Assembly: GCF_002975275.1 (NCBI RefSeq)
Contig: NZ_PCOQ01000004.1
Coordinates: forward strand, 248,001-312,000
DNA length: 64,000 nt
Origin: Achromobacter sp. MYb9
GTDB lineage: Bacteria > Pseudomonadota > Gammaproteobacteria > Burkholderiales > Burkholderiaceae_B
Direction: 5' to 3'
Part shown: piece by piece, positions 10,844-18,373 of the stretch
Layout: the number at the start of each line of letters is the position of its first letter
Position numbering within the stretch: position 1 is the stretch's first letter
Notes under the pieces: generated by a model
What the model was told of the DNA's origin: nothing
The model's database searches: none
The model's input: the letters and a program-made list of their open reading frames with translations, nothing else
Position numbers and translations under genes: made by a program

Positions 10844-11185
10844 TCAGTGGTTGGAAATGTTGCGGAGATTGCCCAGGAATACATAGCCCACGCCGTGCAC
10901 GGTATGCAAAGGCAGCCGCGTGCCCGTCTGCAGGACCTTGTGGCGCAGCCGGCAAATGGCCACATTCAGGGTGCGCATGCTGGTGCGGCTGCGCAATGCC
11001 AACAGCTCATCGCGCAGCAACTCGCGATCGGGATTGCCAAGCAGGCAAAGGAAGCAGGCGCGTTCCATTCCGGTCAGATCGATGCGGGCGCCGCCGGGCG
11101 CCATCAGCGTCCAACCGTGATAGAGCAGGCTCCACCAGCCGTCGATGCGGTCGGAATCGGGGAAAACGGGCAGGCGGGCATTCAT
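10844..11185 (-). CDS. stand-alone OmpR/PhoB-type winged-helix DNA-binding protein
   Basis: A 113-residue protein consisting almost wholly of a Trans_reg_C winged helix: IDLTGMERACFLCLLGN (first strands and helix), then SMRTLNVAICRLRHKV (recognition-helix region) and LHTVHGVGYVFLGNL (wing). There is no receiver domain, no membrane segment and no sensor beside it. The ends are sound: ATG at MNARLPVFPD and a stop after ISNH. It reads toward the efflux operon on the same strand, 205 bp upstream of the fusion-protein gene. A local regulator of the pump is therefore possible, but this is inference from position only. Confidence 0.7.
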   Translation of the reverse strand: MNARLPVFPDSDRIDGWWSLLYHGWTLMAPGGARIDLTGMERACFLCLLGNPDRELLRDELLALRSRTSMRTLNVAICRLRHKVLQTGTRLPLHTVHGVGYVFLGNLRNISNH

Positions 11186-11328
11186 GGCGTATCTCCACCA
11201 GGGCCGCCGCGCCTGGCAGGCGACGGCGGGCTCCGGAACAAGGTTGCAGGTTGTCCCGAAAGCCTACCGGGGTGTCCGGCGTCTGGCGGCGTAATGCGGC
11301 AACTATCAGACCGGTCCTACCCCAAGCC

Positions 11329-12528
11329 CTAGCTGCCCTTGCCGTGGCCGTTGCGGTGGATATCGTGCGTCACGAAGCAGCTGTTCTCGGTCGGGCGGGC
11401 CAGGATGCCTGGCTTGGCCAGGGTGCGGCGGATATCGGACAAGCCCGACTCCCAGTGCTCGCGCATGGCCTCGGTGCCGAACTCGTAGTCCTTGGAGTAA
11501 CGCTCGCGGTGCTTGGACTCGTAGATGAGGTTGACGATATTGGTGGCGGGCGTATGCGACAGCTTGCGGATTTCCGCCAGGTCGGCCGCGCCGCGCTCGG
11601 ATTCGGGCAGACGCTCCAACAGTTGCTGCAGGCCGTGCCGCAGTTTCAGCACGCGCCGCAGTTGGTCCGTGACCAGGCGCGTGCGGCTGGAATACTGGAT
11701 GTCTTTCTGGCGCTCGGCCACTTCTTCCAGCGTGGTCGGCAAACCGCCCCGCGCCGGCCACAAGTCCACCTGGAACGCCAGCGTGTCGCGCATGTTGTCG
11801 GTGGTCAAGACTTGCGCCAGCGGCGTGTTCGACACCACGCCGCCATCCCAATAGTGTTCGCCGTCGATCTCCACGGACGGGAAACCGGGCGGCAAGGCGC
11901 CGGACGCCATGACGTGCTCCGGCCCTAGCGTGTCTTTCAGGCTGTCGAAATAGGCGAAGTTTCCCGTGCGCACGTTCACGACGCCAAAGCTGGCCCGCAC
12001 CTCGCCGCTATTGAGCAGGTCGAAATCCACGAATTGGCGCAAGGTGGCGGCCAACGGGGTGGTGTCGTAGAAGCTGGTGGAGCCCGCGCCGCGGCCGTGC
12101 GCCCAGTACGGCGGCGGAAAGCGCGGCTTGAAAAAGCCCGGCTGGCCGGAAAACAGCGCCTGGAACGCGGACAACTGGCCGTTCATGGCGGGTGAACCGA
12201 ATCCGAAGGGAATGCCCTCGAACATGCCCGCCAGGGTGTCGCCCCAGGGCACCGAAGCGAACCCCGCGGGGCGGCAGATGCTCTCCCAGAATCCCCTCAG
12301 TCGGTCAACGCGTTCGTCTTCGCGGGAACCCGCGATGATGGCCGCGTTGATCGAGCCGATGGAGATGCCTGATATCCAGTTGGGCCGAATGCCCGCTTCG
12401 TGCAGCCCCTGGTACACCCCTGCCTGGTAAGACCCCAGGGCGCCTCCGCCTTGCAGCACGAGCGCGACGGTTTCGTAGGGAGGCGTATCGCCGGTGTCTG
12501 TGGACGGGGACTTGCGGCGAGCGGTCAT
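11329..12528 (-). CDS. patatin-like phospholipase family protein
   Basis: A predicted serine acyl hydrolase of 399 residues. It has the patatin oxyanion loop (LQGGGALGSYQAG, about residues 25-37), the nucleophile elbow GISIG with Ser56, and the second dyad residue in DGG (Asp228), so the Ser-Asp dyad is intact. The C-terminal third is arginine-rich (QYSSRTRLVTDQLRRVLKLR) and resembles the DUF3734 extension seen in many proteobacterial patatins. There is no signal peptide, so it is probably cytoplasmic or peripherally membrane-bound. It is flanked on the same strand by a DUF4136 lipoprotein gene upstream and the winged-helix gene downstream. Confidence 0.9.
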   Translation of the reverse strand: MTARRKSPSTDTGDTPPYETVALVLQGGGALGSYQAGVYQGLHEAGIRPNWISGISIGSINAAIIAGSREDERVDRLRGFWESICRPAGFASVPWGDTLAGMFEGIPFGFGSPAMNGQLSAFQALFSGQPGFFKPRFPPPYWAHGRGAGSTSFYDTTPLAATLRQFVDFDLLNSGEVRASFGVVNVRTGNFAYFDSLKDTLGPEHVMASGALPPGFPSVEIDGEHYWDGGVVSNTPLAQVLTTDNMRDTLAFQVDLWPARGGLPTTLEEVAERQKDIQYSSRTRLVTDQLRRVLKLRHGLQQLLERLPESERGAADLAEIRKLSHTPATNIVNLIYESKHRERYSKDYEFGTEAMREHWESGLSDIRRTLAKPGILARPTENSCFVTHDIHRNGHGKGS

Positions 12529-12542
12529 TCAGCTACCTCGGG

Positions 12543-13148
12543 CTAACGTTTGCTTTTATCCGGCACTTGCGGGGCGGCAACGCCCGCGCGGAACGGATAC
12601 TTGGCGAAGATCTCGGCAACAGCCTTGTCCACGCTTTGCGGCGAGCCGGCGGTTTCGGGGTTCTGGACTTCGCCCACGGCGACGCCCTCCCATACCAGTT
12701 GCTTGCGGCGCGTGTCGACAAGATCGATGTTGAGCGTGCCTTCAGTGTACTGGTAGACGTCATCGCCCCAGCCGTAACCGGGCCAGCCGCCGTAGAAGCC
12801 CGAACGGTAGCCGTAATAAGGCCCCATGGGCGGCGGCGCCGGCGTGACCTGCGTCTTTTGCTGGAGCTTGGCGCTGAAATTGACGAGCAGGTCGGGGTTG
12901 GTCGCGCTATAGGCGTAGCCGCGCATTTCCATCTGGCCGCGCGTCGCGTCCTTGAGCCGTTCGGTCAGCAGGCTGCTGTAGCCGGCCTTGTCCGTGCCCA
13001 GCGGATTCATGTAGCCAAACGTGCGGTACTGCGCGAAGTCGGCCTGATGGTCGTAATCGCCTTTCACCGTCGGGCCCGATGCGCATGCCGCAAGCAATGC
13101 CGTCATGGAACCCGCCGTCACCCATTTCAACGCTTTAAACGCTTTCAT
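12543..13148 (-). CDS. DUF4136-type lipoprotein
   Basis: A predicted lipoprotein of 201 residues. I set the start at MKAFKALKWV, preceded by a GGAGAG ribosome-binding site; a longer open frame upstream has no signal and is unlikely. The signal peptide ends in LLAAC (Cys22). The mature part begins VKGDYDHQADFAQYRTFGY, the usual DUF4136 opening, and ends with QLVWEGVAVGEV and a helix with AVAEIFAKYPF, again typical. A Gly/Tyr/Pro-rich loop sits around residues 115-135. The function of the family is unknown; it is probably outer-membrane anchored. Confidence 0.85.
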   Translation of the reverse strand: MKAFKALKWVTAGSMTALLAACASGPTVKGDYDHQADFAQYRTFGYMNPLGTDKAGYSSLLTERLKDATRGQMEMRGYAYSATNPDLLVNFSAKLQQKTQVTPAPPPMGPYYGYRSGFYGGWPGYGWGDDVYQYTEGTLNIDLVDTRRKQLVWEGVAVGEVQNPETAGSPQSVDKAVAEIFAKYPFRAGVAAPQVPDKSKR

Positions 13149-13284
13149 GTTGTTCTCTCCGAGAGCACAGGGCCTGAACATAGTGCCGCGATCCCTGTAA
13201 AGTTTCAACAGAATCTCATTCGCATCCCGCAATTTCCCCCGGCTGAAGCACGGATCCGCCCACGTCTGTCCATTACACTCCGGG

Positions 13285-14109
13285 ATGACTCCCAGACCCG
13301 ATACAGACCTGACCATGTTGGAACTAGACGGCTCGATCTGGTTTCGTTCCGGCGCCCAGACGTGGGGCGGAAAGAACCGCATAGACCTGCTGGCGCAGAT
13401 TGACGCCACGGGGTCGATCACGGCTGCCGCCCGCGCGGTCAGCATGAGCTACAAGGGGGCCTGGGACGCCATCGATGCCATGAACAACCTGGCCGGCGAA
13501 CCGCTCGTCGTGCGGGCCGCCGGCGGCAAGGGCGGCGGCGGCACGCAGTTGACGGATCGCGCGCGTCGCCTCATCACGACGTTCCGGGCGCTGGAAGGCG
13601 AGCACCGGAAGTTCATGGACAACCTGACGCGCGCCGGCCTGGACGCCAACGGCGACATCGACCTGATGAGGCGTTTCATGCTGAAGACCAGCGCACGCAA
13701 TAAATTCCTGGGCACCGTCATCGAGGTCCGCACGGGCGCCGTCAACGACGAGATTCTGCTGCGCATCGCCGGCGGCCACACCATCACGGCCACCATCACG
13801 CGCGAAAGCACGGCCGAACTGGGCCTGGCGCCCGGCAAGGAAGCGATTGCGCTGGTGAAGGCGTCCAGCGTCATCATCGGCGCCCCCGGCCCGGGTCTGC
13901 GCTTGTCGGCCCGTAACCAGTTGCAGGGCAAGATCAGCGATATCCGCCCGGGCGCCGTCAATAGCGAAATCCTGATCGACATGGACGGCGGCGCGACGCT
14001 CGCGGCCATCGTCACCAATGAAAGCGCCACGGAACTGGGCCTGGCCGTTGGCGCGCCGGCGGTGGCGATCTTCAAGGCATCCAGCGTGATCCTGGGCGTG
14101 CTCGACTAG
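13285..14109 (+). CDS. modE: molybdate-responsive transcriptional regulator ModE
   Basis: A molybdate-sensing repressor/activator of 274 residues. The N-terminal winged helix spans about residues 10-115 (SITAAARAVSMSYKGAWDAI, then GGKGGGGTQLT). It is followed by two molybdate-binding MOP/TOBE domains that each begin SARN and end ASSVI (about residues 137-203 and 211-273), the full ModE architecture. It points toward modCBA, converging on modC with 10 bp between stops. A candidate ModE operator lies upstream of modA, so the set looks like a complete autonomous molybdate uptake and control module. Confidence 0.95.
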   Translation: MTPRPDTDLTMLELDGSIWFRSGAQTWGGKNRIDLLAQIDATGSITAAARAVSMSYKGAWDAIDAMNNLAGEPLVVRAAGGKGGGGTQLTDRARRLITTFRALEGEHRKFMDNLTRAGLDANGDIDLMRRFMLKTSARNKFLGTVIEVRTGAVNDEILLRIAGGHTITATITRESTAELGLAPGKEAIALVKASSVIIGAPGPGLRLSARNQLQGKISDIRPGAVNSEILIDMDGGATLAAIVTNESATELGLAVGAPAVAIFKASSVILGVLD

Positions 14110-14119
14110 ACCGCCGCGT

Positions 14120-14806
14120 TCAGACGCCCACGTCCTCGTCGCGGCGGCGCACCTTGCCGTCGCGCACTTCAAAGACCTCGTCGGCCAGCGCGTCGACATC
14201 CGCCGGATCGTGCGTGATCAGCAGCATCGGCACGTCCAGCTGCCGCTGCAAGGTGTTGAGCTCCTGGCGCATCTTGCCGCGCAACTGGGAATCCAGCGCG
14301 GAAAACGGCTCGTCCAGCAACAGGATGTCGGGTTGCAGCGCCAGGGCGCGCGCCAAGGCCACGCGTTGCTTCTGTCCGCCGGAGATCTCGTTTGGGTAGC
14401 TGCCCACGATGGCGCCCAATTCAAACGCATCGACCCAGCGCTGCGCTTGTGGCCCGACACCGCGCTTGGGCGGATTGAGCCACCCGCGCCGCAAGCCGAA
14501 TGCGATGTTCTGCGCCACCGTCAGATGGGGAAAGAGCGCGTAATCCTGGAACAGGTACGCCACGCGGCGGGATTGCGACGGCAGGCAGACGCCCGCTTGC
14601 GCATCAAACAGCACCCGTCCGTTGATTTCGATGCGCCCGCCATCCGGCCGCAGCAAGCCCGCCACCGCCCGCAGCGTCAGGCTCTTGCCCGCGCCGGACG
14701 GCCCGAACAAGGCGATGCGCTTGGACGACGATGCGAAGGCGACGTCCAGCTTGAACTGCCGGTCGCCCGAGACCATGCGCTTGGTGACCTGAATGTTGAT
14801 GCTCAT
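14120..14806 (-). CDS. modC: molybdate ABC transporter ATP-binding protein, short form
   Basis: ATPase of the molybdate importer. Motifs: Walker A FGPSGAGKSLTLRAV near residue 33, Q-loop in YLFQDYALFPHL, ABC signature ISGGQKQRVALARAL and Walker B ILLLDEPFSALD. At 228 residues it lacks the C-terminal MOP/TOBE domain found in the roughly 350-residue E. coli ModC, ending soon after the H-loop (LLITHDPADVDALA). The stop codon is clear, with no downstream continuation in this frame before modE. It overlaps modB by 4 bp. Confidence 0.9.
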   Translation of the reverse strand: MSINIQVTKRMVSGDRQFKLDVAFASSSKRIALFGPSGAGKSLTLRAVAGLLRPDGGRIEINGRVLFDAQAGVCLPSQSRRVAYLFQDYALFPHLTVAQNIAFGLRRGWLNPPKRGVGPQAQRWVDAFELGAIVGSYPNEISGGQKQRVALARALALQPDILLLDEPFSALDSQLRGKMRQELNTLQRQLDVPMLLITHDPADVDALADEVFEVRDGKVRRRDEDVGV

Positions 14807-15489
14807 CGCCCGCCCCCGTTGCGCTGGCCCGCGCCAATGGGCACCAGCTTGCCCGCCACCAGCAAGACCACGACACAGGTGATTGACGTCACCAGCACCA
14901 ACAGGTTGGCGGTGTGGTCGTCTCCGGCCTGCACGGCCTCATAGATGGCGACCGATAGCGTCTGGGTCCGCCCGGGCAGGTTGCCGGCGATCATCAACGT
15001 GGCGCCGAATTCGCCCAGGGCTCGTGCGAACGCCAGCAGCACGCCCGCCGCGATGCCGCGCGCGGCCAGCGGCAAGGTCACGCGGAAAAACACGCCGGCT
15101 TCTCCAACACCCAGCACGCGCGCCGCGTTCTCCAGTTGGCTGTCCACGTTTTCGAAAGCGGCCCGCGCCGATTTGAACACCAGCGGAAACGCCACGACGG
15201 ACGCCGCGATCACGGCGCCCTGCCAGGTGAAGACTAGTTCGATGCCCCACCCTGCCAGGGTTTCGCCGATGATGCCCCGCCGCCCCAGCAGAACCAGCAG
15301 GTAGTAGCCCAGCACGGTCGGGGGCAGCACCAGCGGCAAGGTCAGGATGGCATCCAGCAGGTCGCGGCCCGGCCATCGCCAGCGCGACAAGGCGAACGCC
15401 GCGGCGGTTCCAGCCAGGGTGGCCAGAAGCGTGGCCCAGCCTGCCACTTTCAGCGACAGCAGCAGCGGCACCCAAACCGGATCAGTCAT
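14803..15489 (-). CDS. modB: molybdate ABC transporter permease
   Basis: Inner-membrane permease of 228 residues, starting MTDPVWVPLLLSLKV. It has about five to six TM segments and the EAA-type loop (ENAARVLGVGEAGVFFRVTL) that docks to the ATPase. TLPLVLPPTVLGYYLLVLLG is characteristic of ModB. A longer open frame upstream would extend into the modA-modB junction without similarity, so the internal ATG is preferred. Gene order modA-modB-modC on the minus strand; it overlaps modC by 4 bp and starts 22 bp after modA. Confidence 0.95.
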   Translation of the reverse strand: MTDPVWVPLLLSLKVAGWATLLATLAGTAAAFALSRWRWPGRDLLDAILTLPLVLPPTVLGYYLLVLLGRRGIIGETLAGWGIELVFTWQGAVIAASVVAFPLVFKSARAAFENVDSQLENAARVLGVGEAGVFFRVTLPLAARGIAAGVLLAFARALGEFGATLMIAGNLPGRTQTLSVAIYEAVQAGDDHTANLLVLVTSITCVVVLLVAGKLVPIGAGQRNGGGR

Positions 15490-15511
15490 CAATTTCCGCG
15501 ATTCAACAGGT

Positions 15512-16270
15512 TCAGGGTTTCTGGAAGCCGTAGCGCGACAGGATAGCCTGACCGGCCGGCGACAGCACATAGGCCACGAAGCGGGCGGCGTCCTGGGCGG
15601 CGGCTTCGCGCGTCGTCATGGCGATGGGATAGGTGACCGGCGTCTGCGACGGCACCCGCAACGCGACCTTGACCTTGTCCGGCATGACGGCGGCGTCGGT
15701 CGCGAACACGAAGCCCGCGTCCACTTCGCCGCGCGATACGTAATCCAGGCTTTGGCGCACGTTCTGCGCCAGCACGCTCTTGGCCTGCACGACGTTCCAC
15801 AGCCCGGCGGCTTCCAGCGCACCTTGCGTGTAGCGGCCCACCGGCACGGACGCCGGGTTGCCGTAAGCGATGCGTTTGACGTCGTCGCGCGTCAGGTCCT
15901 TGAGCGCCGTGATGTTGGCCTTGCTGTCGGTCGGGACGATCAGCACGATCTGGTTGGCTGCGAAGTCCACGCGGGAAGCGGGCTTGACGGCCTTTTCCGC
16001 GACCGCCTTGTCCATCGCCTTCTGGTCGGCCGAGGCGAACACGTCCGCGGGCGCGCCCTTCACGATCTGCTGCAGCAGCACGTCCGACGCCCCGAAATTC
16101 AGGATGACCTGGGTGCCGGGGTTTTCCTTCTCGTAGCCCCGGGCCACTTCCTTGAACGCGTTGGTCAGGCTGGCCGCTGCGGACACGACCAGATCGCCGG
16201 CGTGGGCAGTGGCTCCCCACAAAGCGGAAAGCGCCAGGGACAGCGCCAGCAAGGGGCGTTGGCGGGACAT
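15512..16270 (-). CDS. modA: molybdate ABC transporter periplasmic substrate-binding protein
   Basis: Periplasmic receptor for molybdate/tungstate, 252 residues. The start MSRQRPLLAL is chosen because it follows a GGAGAAG ribosome-binding site and begins a clean Sec signal (LSALWGATAHAG). The mature protein starts DLVVSAAASLTNAFKEVA, the ModA ligand-binding opening with the conserved AAASL. It also has FNFGAS-type sequence (ILNFGASDVLLQQI) and DAGFVFATDA, all anion-contacting regions of the family. The 24-bp dyad at 16302-16325, 32 bp upstream, is the likely ModE operator. Confidence 0.95.
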   Translation of the reverse strand: MSRQRPLLALSLALSALWGATAHAGDLVVSAAASLTNAFKEVARGYEKENPGTQVILNFGASDVLLQQIVKGAPADVFASADQKAMDKAVAEKAVKPASRVDFAANQIVLIVPTDSKANITALKDLTRDDVKRIAYGNPASVPVGRYTQGALEAAGLWNVVQAKSVLAQNVRQSLDYVSRGEVDAGFVFATDAAVMPDKVKVALRVPSQTPVTYPIAMTTREAAAQDAARFVAYVLSPAGQAILSRYGFQKP

Positions 16271-16301
16271 GATCTTCTCCTTCAGAATCGCGATGCGGTA
16301 A

Positions 16302-16325
16302 CGCAATATATATAGGTATATAACG
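16302..16325. promoter_or_regulatory. candidate ModE operator upstream of modA
   Basis: An imperfect dyad CGCAATATA - 6 bp - TATATAACG (half-sites match at 7 of 9 positions). It resembles the E. coli ModE site, where CGTTATAT-type half-sites face each other. It sits between the modA start and the upstream decarboxylase gene, in the right place to block modABC transcription when ModE carries molybdate. Identification rests on resemblance and on modE being next to the operon. Confidence 0.65.
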
Positions 16326-16373
16326 CCAGTCAATTTACCGCCAAAGCGGAAATTGAGCCTTATCAAACGACGG

Positions 16374-16392
16374 AAAAGGCGGCGTCAGCCGC
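16374..16392 (-). terminator. possible weak terminator overlapping the speD stop
   Basis: On the minus strand GCGGC-TGAC-GCCGC is followed by CTTTTCC. The stem is only 5 bp and overlaps the stop codon of the decarboxylase gene. It could separate the polyamine cluster from modABC, which lies downstream on the same strand, but it is short. Confidence 0.35.
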
Positions 16393-16735
16393 GCGCGATC
16401 GTGGTGACGCGCACCGATTCGGGCGCCAACGCGTCTTGCAGGCAGGCCAGCGCCAGTTCAGGCTGCGCCTGGCCGCACATGAAGATGTCCAGGGCCGCGA
16501 ACCGGTGTTCGGGCCAGGAATGGATGCTGATGTGGGATTCGCTCAACAGCACCACGCCAGTCACTCCGGCGCCTTCGCCGAAATGATGGAAATGCGCGCT
16601 AAGGACCTGGGCGCCCGCGGCCTGGGCGGCCGCGATCATCCAGGCCTCCAGCTTGGCGGCGTTCGTCAGCCGCTCGGCCGCGACGCCGCGGAAATCCGCC
16701 AGGACGTGGCGGCCCGGAGTGGCATGCACCGTCAC
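16385..16735 (-). CDS. speD: S-adenosylmethionine decarboxylase proenzyme (class 1B)
   Basis: Makes decarboxylated AdoMet, the aminopropyl donor for spermidine synthesis. Class 1B proenzymes are small; with a GTG start at 16735 this one is 116 residues. That GTG overlaps the TGA of the preceding 53-codon gene (GTGA), arguing for coupling; an upstream ATG at 16789 is possible but less likely. Key residues are present: self-cleavage Glu66-Ser67 in LLSESHISIHSWPE, proton-donor His72, and Cys87 in DIFMCG; the core begins HVLADFRGV. It is the last gene of a minus-strand run with DUF350, SPFH and DUF4178 genes. Its presumed partner, an aminopropyltransferase, is on the divergent arm. Confidence 0.9.
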   Translation of the reverse strand: MTVHATPGRHVLADFRGVAAERLTNAAKLEAWMIAAAQAAGAQVLSAHFHHFGEGAGVTGVVLLSESHISIHSWPEHRFAALDIFMCGQAQPELALACLQDALAPESVRVTTIARG

Positions 16736-16893
16736 TTGTGGGAGCCGCCCGAGGACCAGCCCGAACTGCCGGACGAACTGCTGCCCCAACTGCTACTGCT
16801 GCTTCCACCGGCCATGCGGACGCCGGGCGAACTGGCGCCGGTAGCTGCCATCACCACGACCAGGGCATAAATGGCATACAGGAACTTGCCCAT
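16732..16893 (-). CDS. small Ser/Gly-rich membrane peptide
   Basis: A 53-residue gene. It begins MGKFLYAIYALVVVMAATGA, a single TM or uncleaved signal. The rest is almost only Ser, Gly and Trp (runs such as GGSSSSSWGSSSSGSSGW), ending SHK. It starts 4 bp after the DUF4178 stop and its TGA overlaps the GTG of speD, so it fills the gap between two recognised genes exactly, the strongest sign that it is real. I know no family for it. The tail resembles the low-complexity Gly/Ser tails of small membrane proteins encoded beside SPFH and DUF350 genes. Confidence 0.7.
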   Translation of the reverse strand: MGKFLYAIYALVVVMAATGASSPGVRMAGGSSSSSWGSSSSGSSGWSSGGSHK

Positions 16894-16897
16894 CGTG

Positions 16898-18367
16898 CTA
16901 TTCGTCCTTTCCGGAGAGCTTGTCCGCCAGCTTGGCGGGCAACCACAGGAACGCCAGCCCGATCAATATCGGGAAAAAGCGGCCACTGAAGATGTTGCCC
17001 ATGTTCAAAAAGAGCATCCCGATTGTCGCGAACCACGCCCACTTACCGTATCCGCCCCGCTTGCCGCCCATGGGCAGGGACTTCTGCTTGGCCAGTTCGG
17101 CGTTGCCGAACCACTCCGCCAATTGCGCGGGTGCCACGGGCGCCGCGGCCGACCAGCCGAGTTCGGCGTCGCCCAGTTCGCGCGTCAGCTTCAGCGTGCC
17201 GGCCTTGTAGTCGGTGATCTTCGTGGTGTCGCCCGCCTTCACGCGCCAGTTGAACGCGCCTAACGGCACCTCGACCCGCGAGGTGTAGTCGTACAGTTTC
17301 TGGTACAGCTTGGAACGCCAACGCACGCTGGTTGCGTTGTTGTAGCTGGGCCAGGTGTCGCATACCTGCACGCGCTCCCAGCCCTCGTCCGTTTCCACCA
17401 GCCAGATGAAGCCCTTGAGCGGATTGAACAGCAGGTATTCGATCCAGTCCGACGGTTCTTCGGGGTCGGGGTCGGCGCATTTCATCAGGCCGATCAACGT
17501 GAAGCTGACGCCGTCGATCTTGGCCACTGCGCCAAGCGCCAGCGTGGTCTTGATGGCCTGGACCTTGCGTGCCTTTTCGATGACTTCGGCCGTGGGGCCC
17601 GAGCAATCCACCGTCGCCGCGCAGGACGGGCAGATCACCTGGGTTGCCATGGCGGCCACGAAGCTGATGGGGCCGCCGCAATTCGGGCAATCCAGCGCCT
17701 TGATCTGGCCGCGGAACCGGCCGGCCGTTTCCTCGACCTGCTCGTTGGTGCGCAACGAGCCCGCCTGCATGGCCGACAAGTCGAACGCCTTTCCGATGTA
17801 GAGCTCCGGCTCGGGGCCGTCGGAGAAGTCCAACGTCAGGAAGGCATCCAGGCTGCGGAAATCCGCCACCTTGGCCTCCCAACCGTCGCCGGGCACAAAC
17901 GGCAGTTCGCCCTGCGCCCCGCCCGCCTGGCAGGCCCGCACGTCGGCGGCGATGAAGCGCTGGCCATCCAGCTTCAATTCGTCGCCGGGCGCGATGTCGG
18001 CAAACGCCGGCATGCCCTGCGTCGATTTGACCTTGCGCCGACGCGTCAGGGCGTACTGGCCCGACGCATCCGATAGCCAGCCGTCGGTGCCGTCTTCGAA
18101 CCAGACGTACCATTCGTTCCAGAAGCCTTCGTCGAAACGCAGCTGGATGCGGCCGACCACGTCAAAGCGCTTGCTCTCGTATTGGCCGGTCGCGCCCAGG
18201 CACAAGGGCGAATAGTCTTCCAGCACATCGGCCATTTCGCCGATGCGCCTGACCGAATCTGCATCCTTGAGCAAGGTGCTGCGGCAAGCGCCGCACACCG
18301 CCATGACCGAGGCCGTGGACGTGAACTTGACCGGAGCGCCGCACTGCGGACACAGAACCTGCTGCAT
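16898..18367 (-). CDS. DUF4178 domain membrane protein with two zinc ribbons
   Basis: A 489-residue protein of unknown function. It opens with a CPxC...CxxC zinc ribbon (LCPQCGAPVKF...AVCGACRSTLL), then a DUF4178 domain (YSPLCLGATGQYESKRFDVV and WNEWYVWFEDGTDGWLSDA). A second zinc ribbon at about residue 230 (LDCPNCGGPISF...VICPSCAATVDC) precedes a second DUF4178-like copy (GVSFTLIGLMKC...EYLLFNPLKGFIWLVE). The protein ends in two TM helices (KWAWFATIGMLFLNMGNIF and FFPILIGLAFLWLPA). It lies 6 bp downstream of the SPFH gene. Its neighbours imply a membrane-associated scaffold role, but that is inference. Confidence 0.85.
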   Translation of the reverse strand: MQQVLCPQCGAPVKFTSTASVMAVCGACRSTLLKDADSVRRIGEMADVLEDYSPLCLGATGQYESKRFDVVGRIQLRFDEGFWNEWYVWFEDGTDGWLSDASGQYALTRRRKVKSTQGMPAFADIAPGDELKLDGQRFIAADVRACQAGGAQGELPFVPGDGWEAKVADFRSLDAFLTLDFSDGPEPELYIGKAFDLSAMQAGSLRTNEQVEETAGRFRGQIKALDCPNCGGPISFVAAMATQVICPSCAATVDCSGPTAEVIEKARKVQAIKTTLALGAVAKIDGVSFTLIGLMKCADPDPEEPSDWIEYLLFNPLKGFIWLVETDEGWERVQVCDTWPSYNNATSVRWRSKLYQKLYDYTSRVEVPLGAFNWRVKAGDTTKITDYKAGTLKLTRELGDAELGWSAAAPVAPAQLAEWFGNAELAKQKSLPMGGKRGGYGKWAWFATIGMLFLNMGNIFSGRFFPILIGLAFLWLPAKLADKLSGKDE

Positions 18368-18373
18368 AGGGCC

